Under the pieces are notes generated by a model. That model was not told the DNA's origin and searched no databases. It saw nothing but the letters and a program-made list of their open reading frames with translations. From Fibrobacterota bacterium (GTDB lineage Bacteria > Fibrobacterota > Fibrobacteria > UBA11236), in assembly GCA_947482115.1 (NCBI GenBank), contig CANKII010000009.1:31648-95647 (forward strand): DNA of 64,000 nt. The letters are read 5' to 3'. Shown here piece by piece: positions 55,604 through 64,000 of the stretch. The position numbers and the translations under genes are program-made. The stretch's first letter is position 1; the number at the start of each line of letters is the position of its first letter.

Positions 55604-57051
55604 TCCTCCGGTACCCCAACCACGGTCAAATACAGAATCCCGTGGGTCAACGGCAGATTCAACAATTCATTGGCCCAATCGTCATAATATCCACCGATGC
55701 CCGAGGAGCCGAATCCGCGATGCACGGCCCAAAGTTGAATTCGCTCGCCGGTTTGCCCCGCATCCATGCAGGCATAGCGATAACCGCGATCCCCGTAGGT
55801 CGAAACGAGTCCGGCCATGTCCGCCGTGTGAATCAGCGCGAAGGAACATTGGGCGGGAAGATCCTGTCCCAAGCCGATGCCGCGCAAGTCTTCGCGGAAA
55901 TCCCCTTCCCGTTTCATATTCCAATCCAATGTTTCCGGGTCCAAATCGTAGATGCCAGGTTCTTTGCCTTCCACCGCGAACACCACCAGATGCAATCCCA
56001 TTTTTCCGGGAGCGAGTTGCCAGTCCGATCCATCGCTGCGAAATGCGAAGCGCAACATGTCCTCGGCTTCCTTGAGAAGAATGGAGCCGCCGTTGAACTT
56101 GCGCGTCGAGCGGCGTTGAAGAATCACAGCTTGCGGATTGAATCCACCGATGTCAAAATGAATGGAGGAAGGCAGGGTCGTCACGATGGATCGCAGCGGA
56201 AGCGCCGCGTACAAGCGTTCACAGGTATTTTGCTGCACTTGCATCGGATCGTTTACATCCACAAGTTTTGCGGCTTCATTGGGTGGAGCACTGGGGACTT
56301 GACCTTCAACTTTCGACAAGCTCCCATGCGGTCCCAGAGCGATTCCGAGCAAAGGAAATTCTTCCTTGCGCGTGAGGAAAAGCAATTCGTCAATGCCACC
56401 GTCGTAAAAGCCGCCCAAGACGGCGGCATCGAGTCCGAGGCTTTCTGCCATCTCCAACAAATTTCCGGCGGCATGGCCGGTGTCGAGAAGAATGCGGCGA
56501 TAGGCCCGTTCCTTGTAACGCCACGCACTGCGTCCATACATTCCGGTGAACAACACCATGCAGCGGCTTTCCGCCACGACGGGATGATTCAGAAAATGAT
56601 ATTGAAGGTCCGCGAAAAAATCCCCCTCCCACACCGGAATCAGGGCGGATTTTTGGGAGTGATAATGATAAAGCCCGGAAGGCAAATCCGGAAAATCCTT
56701 CACAGCCACATACACTTCGGTGGGGTAGAGACCTCCGGCCGAAGGAGCAGCGCGAAGAAATAAATCCGGGCCTCCGTCGGAAGACATGCGCGCCGTGAGC
56801 CCCAATGTGAAGTAGAGGAGACGAGTTAATGCGGGCAAAGCTTCGTCCCGCAGCCAGGGCAAGGTCGGGTCCGGTGCAATTTCAATGTCGCTGAACAGCG
56901 GTTTGAGATGCGGAATGAGATCGATTTTCTTGCCCGGTGAGACGTCCTTGAACGGCTCGGGTTGTTCCTCCCAATGCACGGTTCCGAGCTTGTCGATGGT
57001 CTCGGGTCGATACTTGGTGAGTTCGTGATAGCGTTCGGTAAAGCTGGACAT
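55600..57051 (-). CDS. SagB/ThcOx-family nitroreductase-like oxidase, two-domain
   Basis: The 483-residue protein contains two nitroreductase-fold halves: the first with SSDGGPDLFLRAAPSAGGLYPTEVYVAV and YHYHSQKSALIPVWEG, the second with AVILQRRSTRKFNGG and LHLVVFAVEGKEPGIYDLDP. ThcOx/SagB enzymes use FMN to oxidise thiazoline/oxazoline rings in ribosomal peptides, although many family members are unassigned. No precursor peptide or cyclodehydratase is visible. It overlaps the EamA exporter by ATGA. Confidence 0.82.
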   Translation of the reverse strand: MSSFTERYHELTKYRPETIDKLGTVHWEEQPEPFKDVSPGKKIDLIPHLKPLFSDIEIAPDPTLPWLRDEALPALTRLLYFTLGLTARMSSDGGPDLFLRAAPSAGGLYPTEVYVAVKDFPDLPSGLYHYHSQKSALIPVWEGDFFADLQYHFLNHPVVAESRCMVLFTGMYGRSAWRYKERAYRRILLDTGHAAGNLLEMAESLGLDAAVLGGFYDGGIDELLFLTRKEEFPLLGIALGPHGSLSKVEGQVPSAPPNEAAKLVDVNDPMQVQQNTCERLYAALPLRSIVTTLPSSIHFDIGGFNPQAVILQRRSTRKFNGGSILLKEAEDMLRFAFRSDGSDWQLAPGKMGLHLVVFAVEGKEPGIYDLDPETLDWNMKREGDFREDLRGIGLGQDLPAQCSFALIHTADMAGLVSTYGDRGYRYACMDAGQTGERIQLWAVHRGFGSSGIGGYYDDWANELLNLPLTHGILYLTVVGVPEE

Positions 57052-57112
57052 GCCCCCAAATTAAGTGTTTCCGCTTAGTCGGGAGGGTCTTTTTTGTACA
57101 CTATAGCCCTTC

Positions 57113-60100
57113 ATGTTACGCCGTTTTTTCATAGCAATGGCCGGCCTTCTGATCCTTCCGGTTGCGATCCTGGCTGTCAGCCTGAACCGCAATGCGGCGC
57201 ATATCGAATGGCGCACTGCCGAGACCGAGCATTTCCGTTTTCGTTATCCCAAGGAATTGGAGGAAGCGGCGGGGTATATCGCCGGAATCGCCGAGAACGT
57301 TTACCTCGAAAAGGTTCAGAGGTATAACATCAAGCTTCCCGGCAAGGTGGAGTTCATCATCCGCGACGACATTTTCTCCAACGGCTGGGCCAATTCGCTG
57401 GAAAACACCATGAATGTCTGGGTCACGGACTGGGATTTTCCGGTGCGCAGCACGCACAACTGGCTCAAGGATGTGGTGACACACGAGTTTTCCCATCTCG
57501 TGTCCATTCAATCGGGTGGCAAACTGCCGGGTTATTTCCAGGGCTTGGTTTTCGGTTATCAGGACTTCTACAACAAACCCGTGCAGGCGGATTTCGCCAC
57601 CATCATTCCCTTTCAAAGCCAGCCCAACTGGTTTGCGGAAGGTGTGGCGCAATACGAATCCGAACGATCCGGCGGTGATGCATGGGATACGCATCGCGAT
57701 ATGATCGTTCGCGTTGCCGCGCTTGAAGGAAAACTCCTGCCCATTGAGCGGATGGAAACCTTTGCGGGCAGCAGCATCGAATATGAACAGGGACCTTATA
57801 CGCAGGGATTCGCCCTGACGCGCTTCATTTCGTCGCGTTACGGTGATGCGGCGATGCTCCGGCTGTGGGCCGAGTATTCGCGCATTCACCGGCAAACCAT
57901 GTCCGGGGCGATGAAACGCGTGCTCGGCAAATCGGATCGCGAAGTGTGGGAAGAGTGGAAGAATGAGACCACGGCTAAATATGCGGAACAGGTCAAATCT
58001 TTGGGGCCACAGGTGTACGGACAAAAACTGACTTCAAAGGGCTTTTACAACTATTATCCGCGCTGGGATCATAAAAGCGACACCAGTGAGGGAATCTTTT
58101 TTGTGAGCAACATGGGCCGCGAGGACTTTCGCGCACCGGTGCGACATCTCAAACTGACCGACACGGTGAAGAAGGAAGAGGAGCGTTTGACGCCGGCTCC
58201 CGGAGTGCGGGGGCAGTTTGATGTGGCGGCGGACGACAGCACTTTTCTTTTCGCCTCGGCGAAGGAAGAAGACAAGAACGGCATTCACAAGCTCGACATT
58301 TTCCAGCGCAAGGCCTTGCGCGATGCACCTTTCTTTGAATGGAAGGATCCCACGGAAAAACGCCTCACGAAGGAATTGAACGCGGCAAATCCGAGTTACA
58401 GCAAGGACGGCTCCAAAGTGGTTTTCATCCGCGCGGAGAACGGAAGCTTCCGCCTGTGCGTGGCTCCGGTGCCGGAAGGCAAAAAACTTGACGCCGAGGA
58501 GATCAAAACCATTTTCCCTTCCGACTCCATGATGCAGGGGCGTTTCGGCTTCAATATTTTCTCGCCGCGCTTTTCACCGGATGGAAAAAAGATTCTGTTC
58601 TCCTATTTCGAAGATGATACGCGCAATGTCGGTCTCATCAACGAAGATGGAACCGGTTTTGTTCCACTGCTTTCCCGTCCCTATGATGAACGCGATCCGG
58701 AGTGGGCGCCGGATGGAAAGTCGTTTTTCTTTTCGGCGGACAGCAACGGCATCTACAACATTTACCGCTACGTCTTCGAAACGAAATCGATTCAGGCACT
58801 CACCAATGTGACGGGTGGTGCGTTCTCTCCCGCCATTGATGCGACTGGAAAAAACCTGGCCTATGTCAATTATGACAAGGACGGATTTTCACTGTACCTG
58901 TTGAAGGATGTGAAACCCGTGGAGCGCGCGCTGGCAGGAAACCGGTTGGAAAAAGCGGTGCCTCCCTCCACCGAGTCGATTGAGCTCGCCGGGAAGAGTG
59001 AGAAGTATGTTCCGATTCCCTCGCGAGGCATTCTCACGCCCATCATATTCGGTGAGCAATTGCTGGCCAGCAATCATCAGGCCCGCACCTCGACCACCAA
59101 ATGGCTGGCAGGCGCCAGCGGATATTTGAACGATCCCGTGCTCAAGAATGAAATCAGCGCGGCTCTTCTTCTGGAAGTGGGCAACGGCATCGATTATATC
59201 GGCACGCATTCCGAGCTCCTCTCGCCGGACAAGGAATCGCAGTTTTTCCTGAGCGTTTCCAACCACTCCACGCCGGTGACATTGAGTGCGGCTTTTTCGC
59301 GCGGTAACTTGCAGGGTTCGGACACGGTGAAGACGCGCGACATCAACGGGGCGGGAGACAGTTCTTCCGAGTTGCAAAACTATGCGTTGACTTTTCGCGA
59401 TGCGCAGGTTTCTGCAACCTATAATCTCTTCGACGCGAGTTCGGTGGGGGATGCCGAACAGACCAGTTTCCTGCGCTTGACCGGCGGTTATGACTGGAAT
59501 GATTTCAATTTTTATGACTTGGGCGGTGGCGGGGCTTTCGCCTTCACCTATTATAAGAGCACCTATTTCAATACCCTGTTGAGCCTGCGTGGAGCGGATT
59601 ACAATGACAAGGGTCTCGTGGCTCCCACGGGGATGGCGGCGGTGTTGAGTTATACCCTGAATCAGAGCGACCTTGTGCGCAATGGAAGCTTCGACTCGAC
59701 ATTCCGTTTCGACGCAAGCGGGATCATCAGCCCGCTTTATCGCACGACCCAGTTGCACAATCTGGAGTTGGGCGTCACGTACGGTTTGCCGATGCCCTGG
59801 TCCAAGCACAGTGCGCTGGTCGCCACGGGCTTCGTGAACAGCATTTTGAAATGGAAGATCACCGCCAAGGATGCGAAGGACACTACAGCCGATACGCTGG
59901 ACTCCTTCTACAAGCCGGGTTTGTTTCTGCGCGGCTATCCTTACTTGCGGGACAACGAACATCTTCTGTTCAGCGGAGAGAACAATGTGACTTTGAGTCT
60001 GGACATGAACCAGCCTTTGTGGTCCAATGCCTATCAGCGCTTGTGGGTCATCTTCGTCGAGGATATTTACGCCGATGCCTTTGTGGAAGCGGGCCGCGCT

Positions 60101-60469
60101 TGGGATGGTTCGCTCTCCAACGTCCAGCTTTTTTCCGGAAAGGCGTGGAAACAATCGGGCCCCAAGGACAGTCTTGGAAATCGCACGGTGCGGCCGCAGT
60201 TGGACGGATGGTATTTGACCTCGGGTGTGGGTCTCAAGGTGAACGCACGAATTTATCACAACTATCCGTTCCTGATGTATTTCGAAATGGCGCACGGCTA
60301 TGGAATTGTTCGCGACAAGAACAACAAGAATTTGAATCCGGATGTTTGGGGCACACCCGCCACGCAAATCCGTTTCGGTGTTGCTTTCGGTTTGTACAAC
60401 GGATTACTGGGCAAGAGCTTGGCGCGCAATCCGATGAATCCAAGGTCTCCTTTTGCCCCGCAACATTAA
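57113..60469 (+). CDS. Envelope protein with peptidase MA-like domain, PD40 propeller and outer-membrane barrel
   Basis: The 1118-residue protein starts with a signal/anchor (residues about 5-24). A gluzincin-type peptidase follows with HEFSH at 124-128 and a glutamate at 176 in NWFAEGVAQYES. Residues about 330-620 form a TolB-like PD40 propeller (FSPDGKKILFSYFEDD, WAPDGKSFFFSADSNGIYNIYRY). Residues about 690-1118 contain beta-barrel strands (FVEAGRAWDGSL, WYLTSGVGLKVNARIYHNYPFLMYFEMAHGYG), resembling a BamA-like surface barrel. It is probably an outer-membrane zinc peptidase with a periplasmic sensor. The zinc motif looks intact. Confidence 0.8.
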   Translation: MLRRFFIAMAGLLILPVAILAVSLNRNAAHIEWRTAETEHFRFRYPKELEEAAGYIAGIAENVYLEKVQRYNIKLPGKVEFIIRDDIFSNGWANSLENTMNVWVTDWDFPVRSTHNWLKDVVTHEFSHLVSIQSGGKLPGYFQGLVFGYQDFYNKPVQADFATIIPFQSQPNWFAEGVAQYESERSGGDAWDTHRDMIVRVAALEGKLLPIERMETFAGSSIEYEQGPYTQGFALTRFISSRYGDAAMLRLWAEYSRIHRQTMSGAMKRVLGKSDREVWEEWKNETTAKYAEQVKSLGPQVYGQKLTSKGFYNYYPRWDHKSDTSEGIFFVSNMGREDFRAPVRHLKLTDTVKKEEERLTPAPGVRGQFDVAADDSTFLFASAKEEDKNGIHKLDIFQRKALRDAPFFEWKDPTEKRLTKELNAANPSYSKDGSKVVFIRAENGSFRLCVAPVPEGKKLDAEEIKTIFPSDSMMQGRFGFNIFSPRFSPDGKKILFSYFEDDTRNVGLINEDGTGFVPLLSRPYDERDPEWAPDGKSFFFSADSNGIYNIYRYVFETKSIQALTNVTGGAFSPAIDATGKNLAYVNYDKDGFSLYLLKDVKPVERALAGNRLEKAVPPSTESIELAGKSEKYVPIPSRGILTPIIFGEQLLASNHQARTSTTKWLAGASGYLNDPVLKNEISAALLLEVGNGIDYIGTHSELLSPDKESQFFLSVSNHSTPVTLSAAFSRGNLQGSDTVKTRDINGAGDSSSELQNYALTFRDAQVSATYNLFDASSVGDAEQTSFLRLTGGYDWNDFNFYDLGGGGAFAFTYYKSTYFNTLLSLRGADYNDKGLVAPTGMAAVLSYTLNQSDLVRNGSFDSTFRFDASGIISPLYRTTQLHNLELGVTYGLPMPWSKHSALVATGFVNSILKWKITAKDAKDTTADTLDSFYKPGLFLRGYPYLRDNEHLLFSGENNVTLSLDMNQPLWSNAYQRLWVIFVEDIYADAFVEAGRAWDGSLSNVQLFSGKAWKQSGPKDSLGNRTVRPQLDGWYLTSGVGLKVNARIYHNYPFLMYFEMAHGYGIVRDKNNKNLNPDVWGTPATQIRFGVAFGLYNGLLGKSLARNPMNPRSPFAPQH

Positions 60470-61346
60470 TCCCGCTTCCCGCGCTTACGCCTATGTGAAC
60501 GGGAAGGTGACGCCCGCCTCCCGCGCGACCATCTCGGTGTTTGATCGCGGAATTGTTTTGGGCGATGGACTGTTTGAAACGCTGCGGGTACGCAAAGGTC
60601 ATCCAGAATTTTTGGGTTTGCATTATGCTCGCTTTTTGAAATCGGCGCGGCGGTTGAAACTTGGGATGCCGGTTTCTGAAATCGAATTGCAGAAGATCAT
60701 TTCCAACCTCTGCCGCAAAAGCCGTTTCGACGATGCGGTGGCGCGCATTACCTTGACCCGCGGTCGCTATCTCGGCGGTCTTGCCATCGATCCATCCATC
60801 CCACCTTCCTTGATCGTCACCGTCATGCCGGTGTCCGGTTTGCCATCCGCTATTTATGAACGTGGTGTAAAGGTTGCCATCTCCAGCATTAACAAGGCTG
60901 CCGCTTCGGGACTCGATCCGGGAATCAAGTCCATCAACTATCTCGCCAATATTTTCGCCAAGGCGGAAGGCGATAAAAAGGGATGCTACGAAGCCATCTT
61001 GCTGGGTCCGCGCGGGGAAATCGCGGAACTATCGACCGCAAGTTTTTTCTGTGTGTTGGACGGTAAAGTTGTGACTCCGCCGATTGGAACGGGAATTCTG
61101 CCGGGCATTACACGGCAGGTTCTTTTGCGCGAGATGAAGAAACGGAAGCTGCCGTTCCGTGAAGGCGACATTTATCCTAAAGACATTCCGCGGATGACCG
61201 AAGCCTTCCTGTGCTCATCGATCCGCGGACCGGTGCCTATTACGCAGATTGAAAAACGAAAGATCGGCGACGGTAAAGTCGGGCCTATTTATCGGGAGTT
61301 AAGAGAGGTTTATGTGGAAGCTTGTGAGATGGAGGTCAGCAGTTAA
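60453..61346 (+). CDS. Aminotransferase class IV
   Basis: The 297-residue PLP enzyme has the fold-type IV signature: YVNGKVTPASRATISVFDRGIVLGDGLFETLRV, GLDPGIKSINYLANIFAKAEGDKKG with the lysine of the PLP site, and ELSTASFFCVLDGKV, ending with GILPGITRQVLL. It could be branched-chain aminotransferase, D-amino-acid aminotransferase or aminodeoxychorismate lyase; the sequence alone does not decide. The TTG at 60453 lies in the end of the previous gene (17-base overlap); a GTG at 60495 is an alternative start. Confidence 0.88.
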   Translation: MPRNINPASRAYAYVNGKVTPASRATISVFDRGIVLGDGLFETLRVRKGHPEFLGLHYARFLKSARRLKLGMPVSEIELQKIISNLCRKSRFDDAVARITLTRGRYLGGLAIDPSIPPSLIVTVMPVSGLPSAIYERGVKVAISSINKAAASGLDPGIKSINYLANIFAKAEGDKKGCYEAILLGPRGEIAELSTASFFCVLDGKVVTPPIGTGILPGITRQVLLREMKKRKLPFREGDIYPKDIPRMTEAFLCSSIRGPVPITQIEKRKIGDGKVGPIYRELREVYVEACEMEVSS

Positions 61347-61416
61347 TATTATTTGATGGTTGTTATCAATTTGTCTTATCAAACGATCCGTTCAAACGGG
61401 CATTATAAATGTTCAC

Positions 61417-62271
61417 TTATTTCCTTCCTTGAATGACGGCGATAAAATGATTCTCTTCTGTTTTTTTGGTGGCGTACTTAGAAATCAGATTTAACCGAAT
61501 CTGACGTCTTTGCACATCAAATTCGGGATCGATTCGCCGGCTTTCTAATGCCCTTAGCAATTTCAGAAGGTAAACAATACGATCATGAGCAGATCTATCA
61601 CAGTATTCGCTTTCATCCAATGCTGCTCGATTTTGTGACATATTAATTGTACCTAAGGGCGCCATTTCGCTGAAGTATCGCCTATCTGTTTGATATAGTT
61701 CTTGGAACCCTTGTCCTGGTGTGTAATTGCGCTCCTCTCGAAACTTTCTTTCTCGATGAGCCCATTCCGGTTTGGAGGCCGGAGGTAAGAGCGAGTCTTT
61801 CGATGGACCATTAGCCCAAGAGAAAGCATCGATAGTCTTATAATATGAGTCCCACATTTCCACATGATTAAAGGGGCGGTTACGCAATGTAATCTGATGC
61901 TCAAAAAAATCGTGGGTATTTGGGGCAATAGAATAGTTGCCTCTAGTGGTAGCTGACGTCGATCCATGGGTGAACGAAGACAAGCAAATTCTCTGAAAGG
62001 CCCCAGCCAGAAAATAGTTCGCATAATAGATTGAGACATCAGCCCAAGTAGAATATTTGTTGGTGCGTAATCCGAGGCGCAATAGAAAAAGAACAATAGC
62101 CCTATCGATAAACTCCTCAGCTTCGTTCATCATGGCACCGGTCAATGTGTGATCTTTAAATGCTTGCATTGATGGTCCACCTGGAACCCACAGCTGAGCA
62201 ATACGGGTCCGGGTATATGTTTGAAATCTTGGGATGGTCCCAACAATATTTTGAAGCTTTGCGAAGTCCAT
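61417..62271 (-). CDS. Unknown protein of a two-gene DGQHR module, 284 aa
   Basis: I do not recognise a family. The protein is soluble and has long helical stretches (EEFIDRAIVLFLLRLGL, near residues 52-68) and a patch SEYCDRSAHDRIVYLLKLLRALES (about 224-247) that contains an R-x2-H pair, which might hint at a HEPN-like nuclease but is weak evidence. The gene starts at the TAA of the DGQHR gene with a one-base overlap (TAATG), so the two are translated together. It is clearly AT-rich. It may be the effector or the partner of the DGQHR protein. Confidence 0.65.
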   Translation of the reverse strand: MDFAKLQNIVGTIPRFQTYTRTRIAQLWVPGGPSMQAFKDHTLTGAMMNEAEEFIDRAIVLFLLRLGLRTNKYSTWADVSIYYANYFLAGAFQRICLSSFTHGSTSATTRGNYSIAPNTHDFFEHQITLRNRPFNHVEMWDSYYKTIDAFSWANGPSKDSLLPPASKPEWAHRERKFREERNYTPGQGFQELYQTDRRYFSEMAPLGTINMSQNRAALDESEYCDRSAHDRIVYLLKLLRALESRRIDPEFDVQRRQIRLNLISKYATKKTEENHFIAVIQGRK

Positions 62272-63302
62272 TACTTCAAGACAATCTTGCTCTTGCCTTT
62301 ACCTTTATCGGGATTAGCCTTGATTGTGGCAGCTAATAGGCCAGCCATACGATTCTCGCCAGGATGTCCCGCAAGGCCATGATGATGTTTTGTGGAAAAT
62401 TCAAAGTCTTTCAGGGGAGCCAAAACTCTTTTAATGGAAGAAACTTTGAAGTCACTATATCTTTGAGTTGTTTGAGTTAATACTTGAGGGAGTAAGATCA
62501 GGAATGCAGAAAATCCAAGGGCTTTACCTACGATGCTTCCCTTGTTATTCCATTCGGCAGGAAGTAATTCGCGAATCGCCTGAAAGAAATTTCTCAAAAT
62601 GCCATACTGTTCTTCCTCCGTATATTGAAAAAGAACGCCGCGTTCTGCAATGAGAGAATCTAAGGCTGTGACAACGCGCGTCTGGGTAATTATCGTGCCC
62701 ATTTGTTTTGTTCCAATCATGTCAATTAATCCGCGCCATGGCGAATCACTAGACTCATTTAATCGGACTGCGAGATCATGTCCACGCTCCTCAACAAACG
62801 TTCCATCTTTTGTCAGGTCAAGTAGATCATACAGGAGAGATGTTGGTACACCTTTTTGCTTTGAGTTAATCATTTTAAACTGTTTCGCTTGTTGAGCTGT
62901 ATCCAGTCCCGAAAAAGCAGTGACTATAACTTCAATGGGTTTACTTGCTTTGCGCATCCCATACATTCGGTGCTGGCCATCAATAACCCAAGCAACATTT
63001 TCTTGATTGGGTATCGTTAGCGTTTTAGCCCGAACGTCATACTTCGGTTCTTTGAGAAAATTGATAAGGATGCTTGTCGGTATACAACCATCCTTCTTGT
63101 CTAAATATTCTGCGATATCGTTTGCGCGCGATTCAACCAGGTTTCGCTGATACCCCTCATCCTTGTTGTCAGCCCTACGACTTACATTTGCAATTTTATC
63201 AAGGTCTCTGGAATTGATTTTGAACACAAAAATTTGCCATCGTCCTTGGGCCGCGACAAGAACGTCAAGAACCATATTCTTCTTCGCAATTTTGGATTTC
63301 AT
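62271..63302 (-). CDS. DGQHR-domain protein (DndB/DpdB-like)
   Basis: The 343-residue protein carries the hallmark VIDGQHRMYGMR (D108-G-Q-H-R112) and the upstream segment YQRNLVESRANDIAEYLDKKDGCIPTSILINF, as in DGQHR-domain proteins. The family includes DndB and DpdB of DNA-modification defence systems, but no other dnd or dpd gene is present here. It lies in an AT-rich segment and shares one base with the following gene. A role in anti-phage defence is inference. Confidence 0.82.
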   Translation of the reverse strand: MKSKIAKKNMVLDVLVAAQGRWQIFVFKINSRDLDKIANVSRRADNKDEGYQRNLVESRANDIAEYLDKKDGCIPTSILINFLKEPKYDVRAKTLTIPNQENVAWVIDGQHRMYGMRKASKPIEVIVTAFSGLDTAQQAKQFKMINSKQKGVPTSLLYDLLDLTKDGTFVEERGHDLAVRLNESSDSPWRGLIDMIGTKQMGTIITQTRVVTALDSLIAERGVLFQYTEEEQYGILRNFFQAIRELLPAEWNNKGSIVGKALGFSAFLILLPQVLTQTTQRYSDFKVSSIKRVLAPLKDFEFSTKHHHGLAGHPGENRMAGLLAATIKANPDKGKGKSKIVLK

Positions 63303-63395
63303 GAAATCTCCTTTTGATAGACAAGCCAGTTGAATAAATGCCTGGCTATGACATTACCCAAGTTCATATTATAGCTCAAAACACCCGTCGTATAA

Positions 63396-63836
63396 TTACC
63401 CAAATAATCTCGAAAACACAATGAAGTCCGTCGATGGACATTTCAATCCGACTCGTGCGGCTTGCGCCGCAATTTGTCCGCGATGATAAACCCCATGCGT
63501 GCAAACATGCATGGCGATGTCCCCAAGAATGGATTCGGATTCTTCACCGGAGAACCGGCGAAAGCGAAACGTGCGGGAAAGATCCAACTTGAGGACCTTC
63601 CGCCATTCCGCATTGTTCGTCTCGCTCAACGACTTCAATTCCTCAACCGGCAACGATTGCCAAACCTCCCGCGTGGGTTTTGCCTGCAGCCTCAGCAGCC
63701 AAACCTCCTCGGCGAGAAGAATGTGCGAAAGCATTTTAAGACAGTACTCTTCGGGTTGGGGCAAACCGAGATACCAGTCGATATACAGTTGATTGGCCCA
63801 TTCGCGATGGGCGTGTAGTTTTTCCAGCATTCCCAA
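63396..63836 (-). CDS. DinB-superfamily protein
   Basis: The 146-residue four-helix protein has LEKLHAHREWANQLYIDWYL at the start, MLSHILLAEEVWLLRL (first metal histidine) and a C-terminal HVCTHGVYHRGQIAAQAARVG with the other two histidines. DinB-fold proteins bind metal and often act as thiol-dependent transferases; the substrate is unknown. It lies between the AT-rich two-gene module and tRNA-Arg. Confidence 0.88.
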   Translation of the reverse strand: MGMLEKLHAHREWANQLYIDWYLGLPQPEEYCLKMLSHILLAEEVWLLRLQAKPTREVWQSLPVEELKSLSETNNAEWRKVLKLDLSRTFRFRRFSGEESESILGDIAMHVCTHGVYHRGQIAAQAARVGLKCPSTDFIVFSRLFG

Positions 63837-63925
63837 ATGATAATTCCCGATGAATCCATGCGGGATTTGTCTGTTTAGAGTCTCCGCAAAATCCCCGAAA
63901 TTCTACCTTTGGTCATCCTCTTTTT

Positions 63926-64000
<75 letters not shown>

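Noticed and set aside
56310..56324. Another CTTCGACAAGCTC-like element in the SagB-like gene
   Set aside because: The match is shorter, lacks the AGG end, and encodes ordinary residues, so chance is likely.
58889..60367. Long reverse-strand open frame of 492 codons
   Set aside because: It lies entirely inside the large envelope protein gene, whose domains are clear; the reverse frame has no recognisable motif.

Overview
The window looks like chromosomal DNA of a Gram-negative bacterium of the FCB group, most likely Fibrobacterota or a close relative. The pointers are several secreted proteins ending in a T9SS-like C-terminal sorting domain, families that I associate with Bacteroidota/Fibrobacterota (DUF4301, DUF4296, DUF4321, DUF1080 secreted proteins), lipoproteins, and outer-membrane barrel-like proteins. 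The taxonomic call is an inference from gene content. Coding density is high and only one gene-free stretch exceeds 300 bases (35317-35775).

Layout. 1-5820: gatA (partial), DUF4321, truA, a giant secreted M6-peptidase-like protein whose zinc motif is destroyed, and slyD. 5865-7805: a compact accessory array (Imm63-like immunity protein, DUF167, an unknown protein and an NAD(P)-binding epimerase-like protein) in which the first codons of the epimerase gene occur three times, each small gene starting right after a relic copy. 7795-13431: putrescine synthesis from agmatine (aguB, aguA), rsmB and two orphan exported proteins. 13519-18676: proB and proA separated by a reverse-strand Shedu (SduA, DUF4263) defence nuclease, then overlapping hisI and tilS. 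18786-24779: secreted sugar-dehydrogenase-like protein and DUF1080 protein, ftsH, folP, tRNA-Val(CAC). 24802-32142: a three-repeat secreted protein, purF, DUF3467, thrH, an esterase, a methyltransferase, nhaA and htpX. 32205-35316: ppx and ppk1. 35776-38415: a protein made only of helicase-associated repeats, then eboA-eboB. 38537-47236: a sigma-70 factor, tex, a second DUF1080 protein, a small membrane protein, DUF4301, rpiA, DUF502 and an HtrA lipoprotein. 47252-57051, nearly all reverse strand: esterase, trpF, glycosyltransferase, two thioredoxin-fold proteins, a lipoprotein, ftsY, clpP, cysS, an EamA transporter and a SagB/ThcOx-type oxidoreductase. 57113-61346: a large peptidase/propeller/barrel envelope protein and a class IV aminotransferase. 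61417-63302: an AT-rich two-gene module (DGQHR-domain protein plus an unrecognised protein), followed by a DinB-like protein and tRNA-Arg(CCG).

Most of the window is housekeeping. The accessory signals are the repeated-leader array (6348-7177), the Shedu insertion between proB and proA, the DGQHR two-gene module near tRNA-Arg, and the helicase-associated repeat protein. The repeated-leader array and the DGQHR module are the best candidates for something undescribed.
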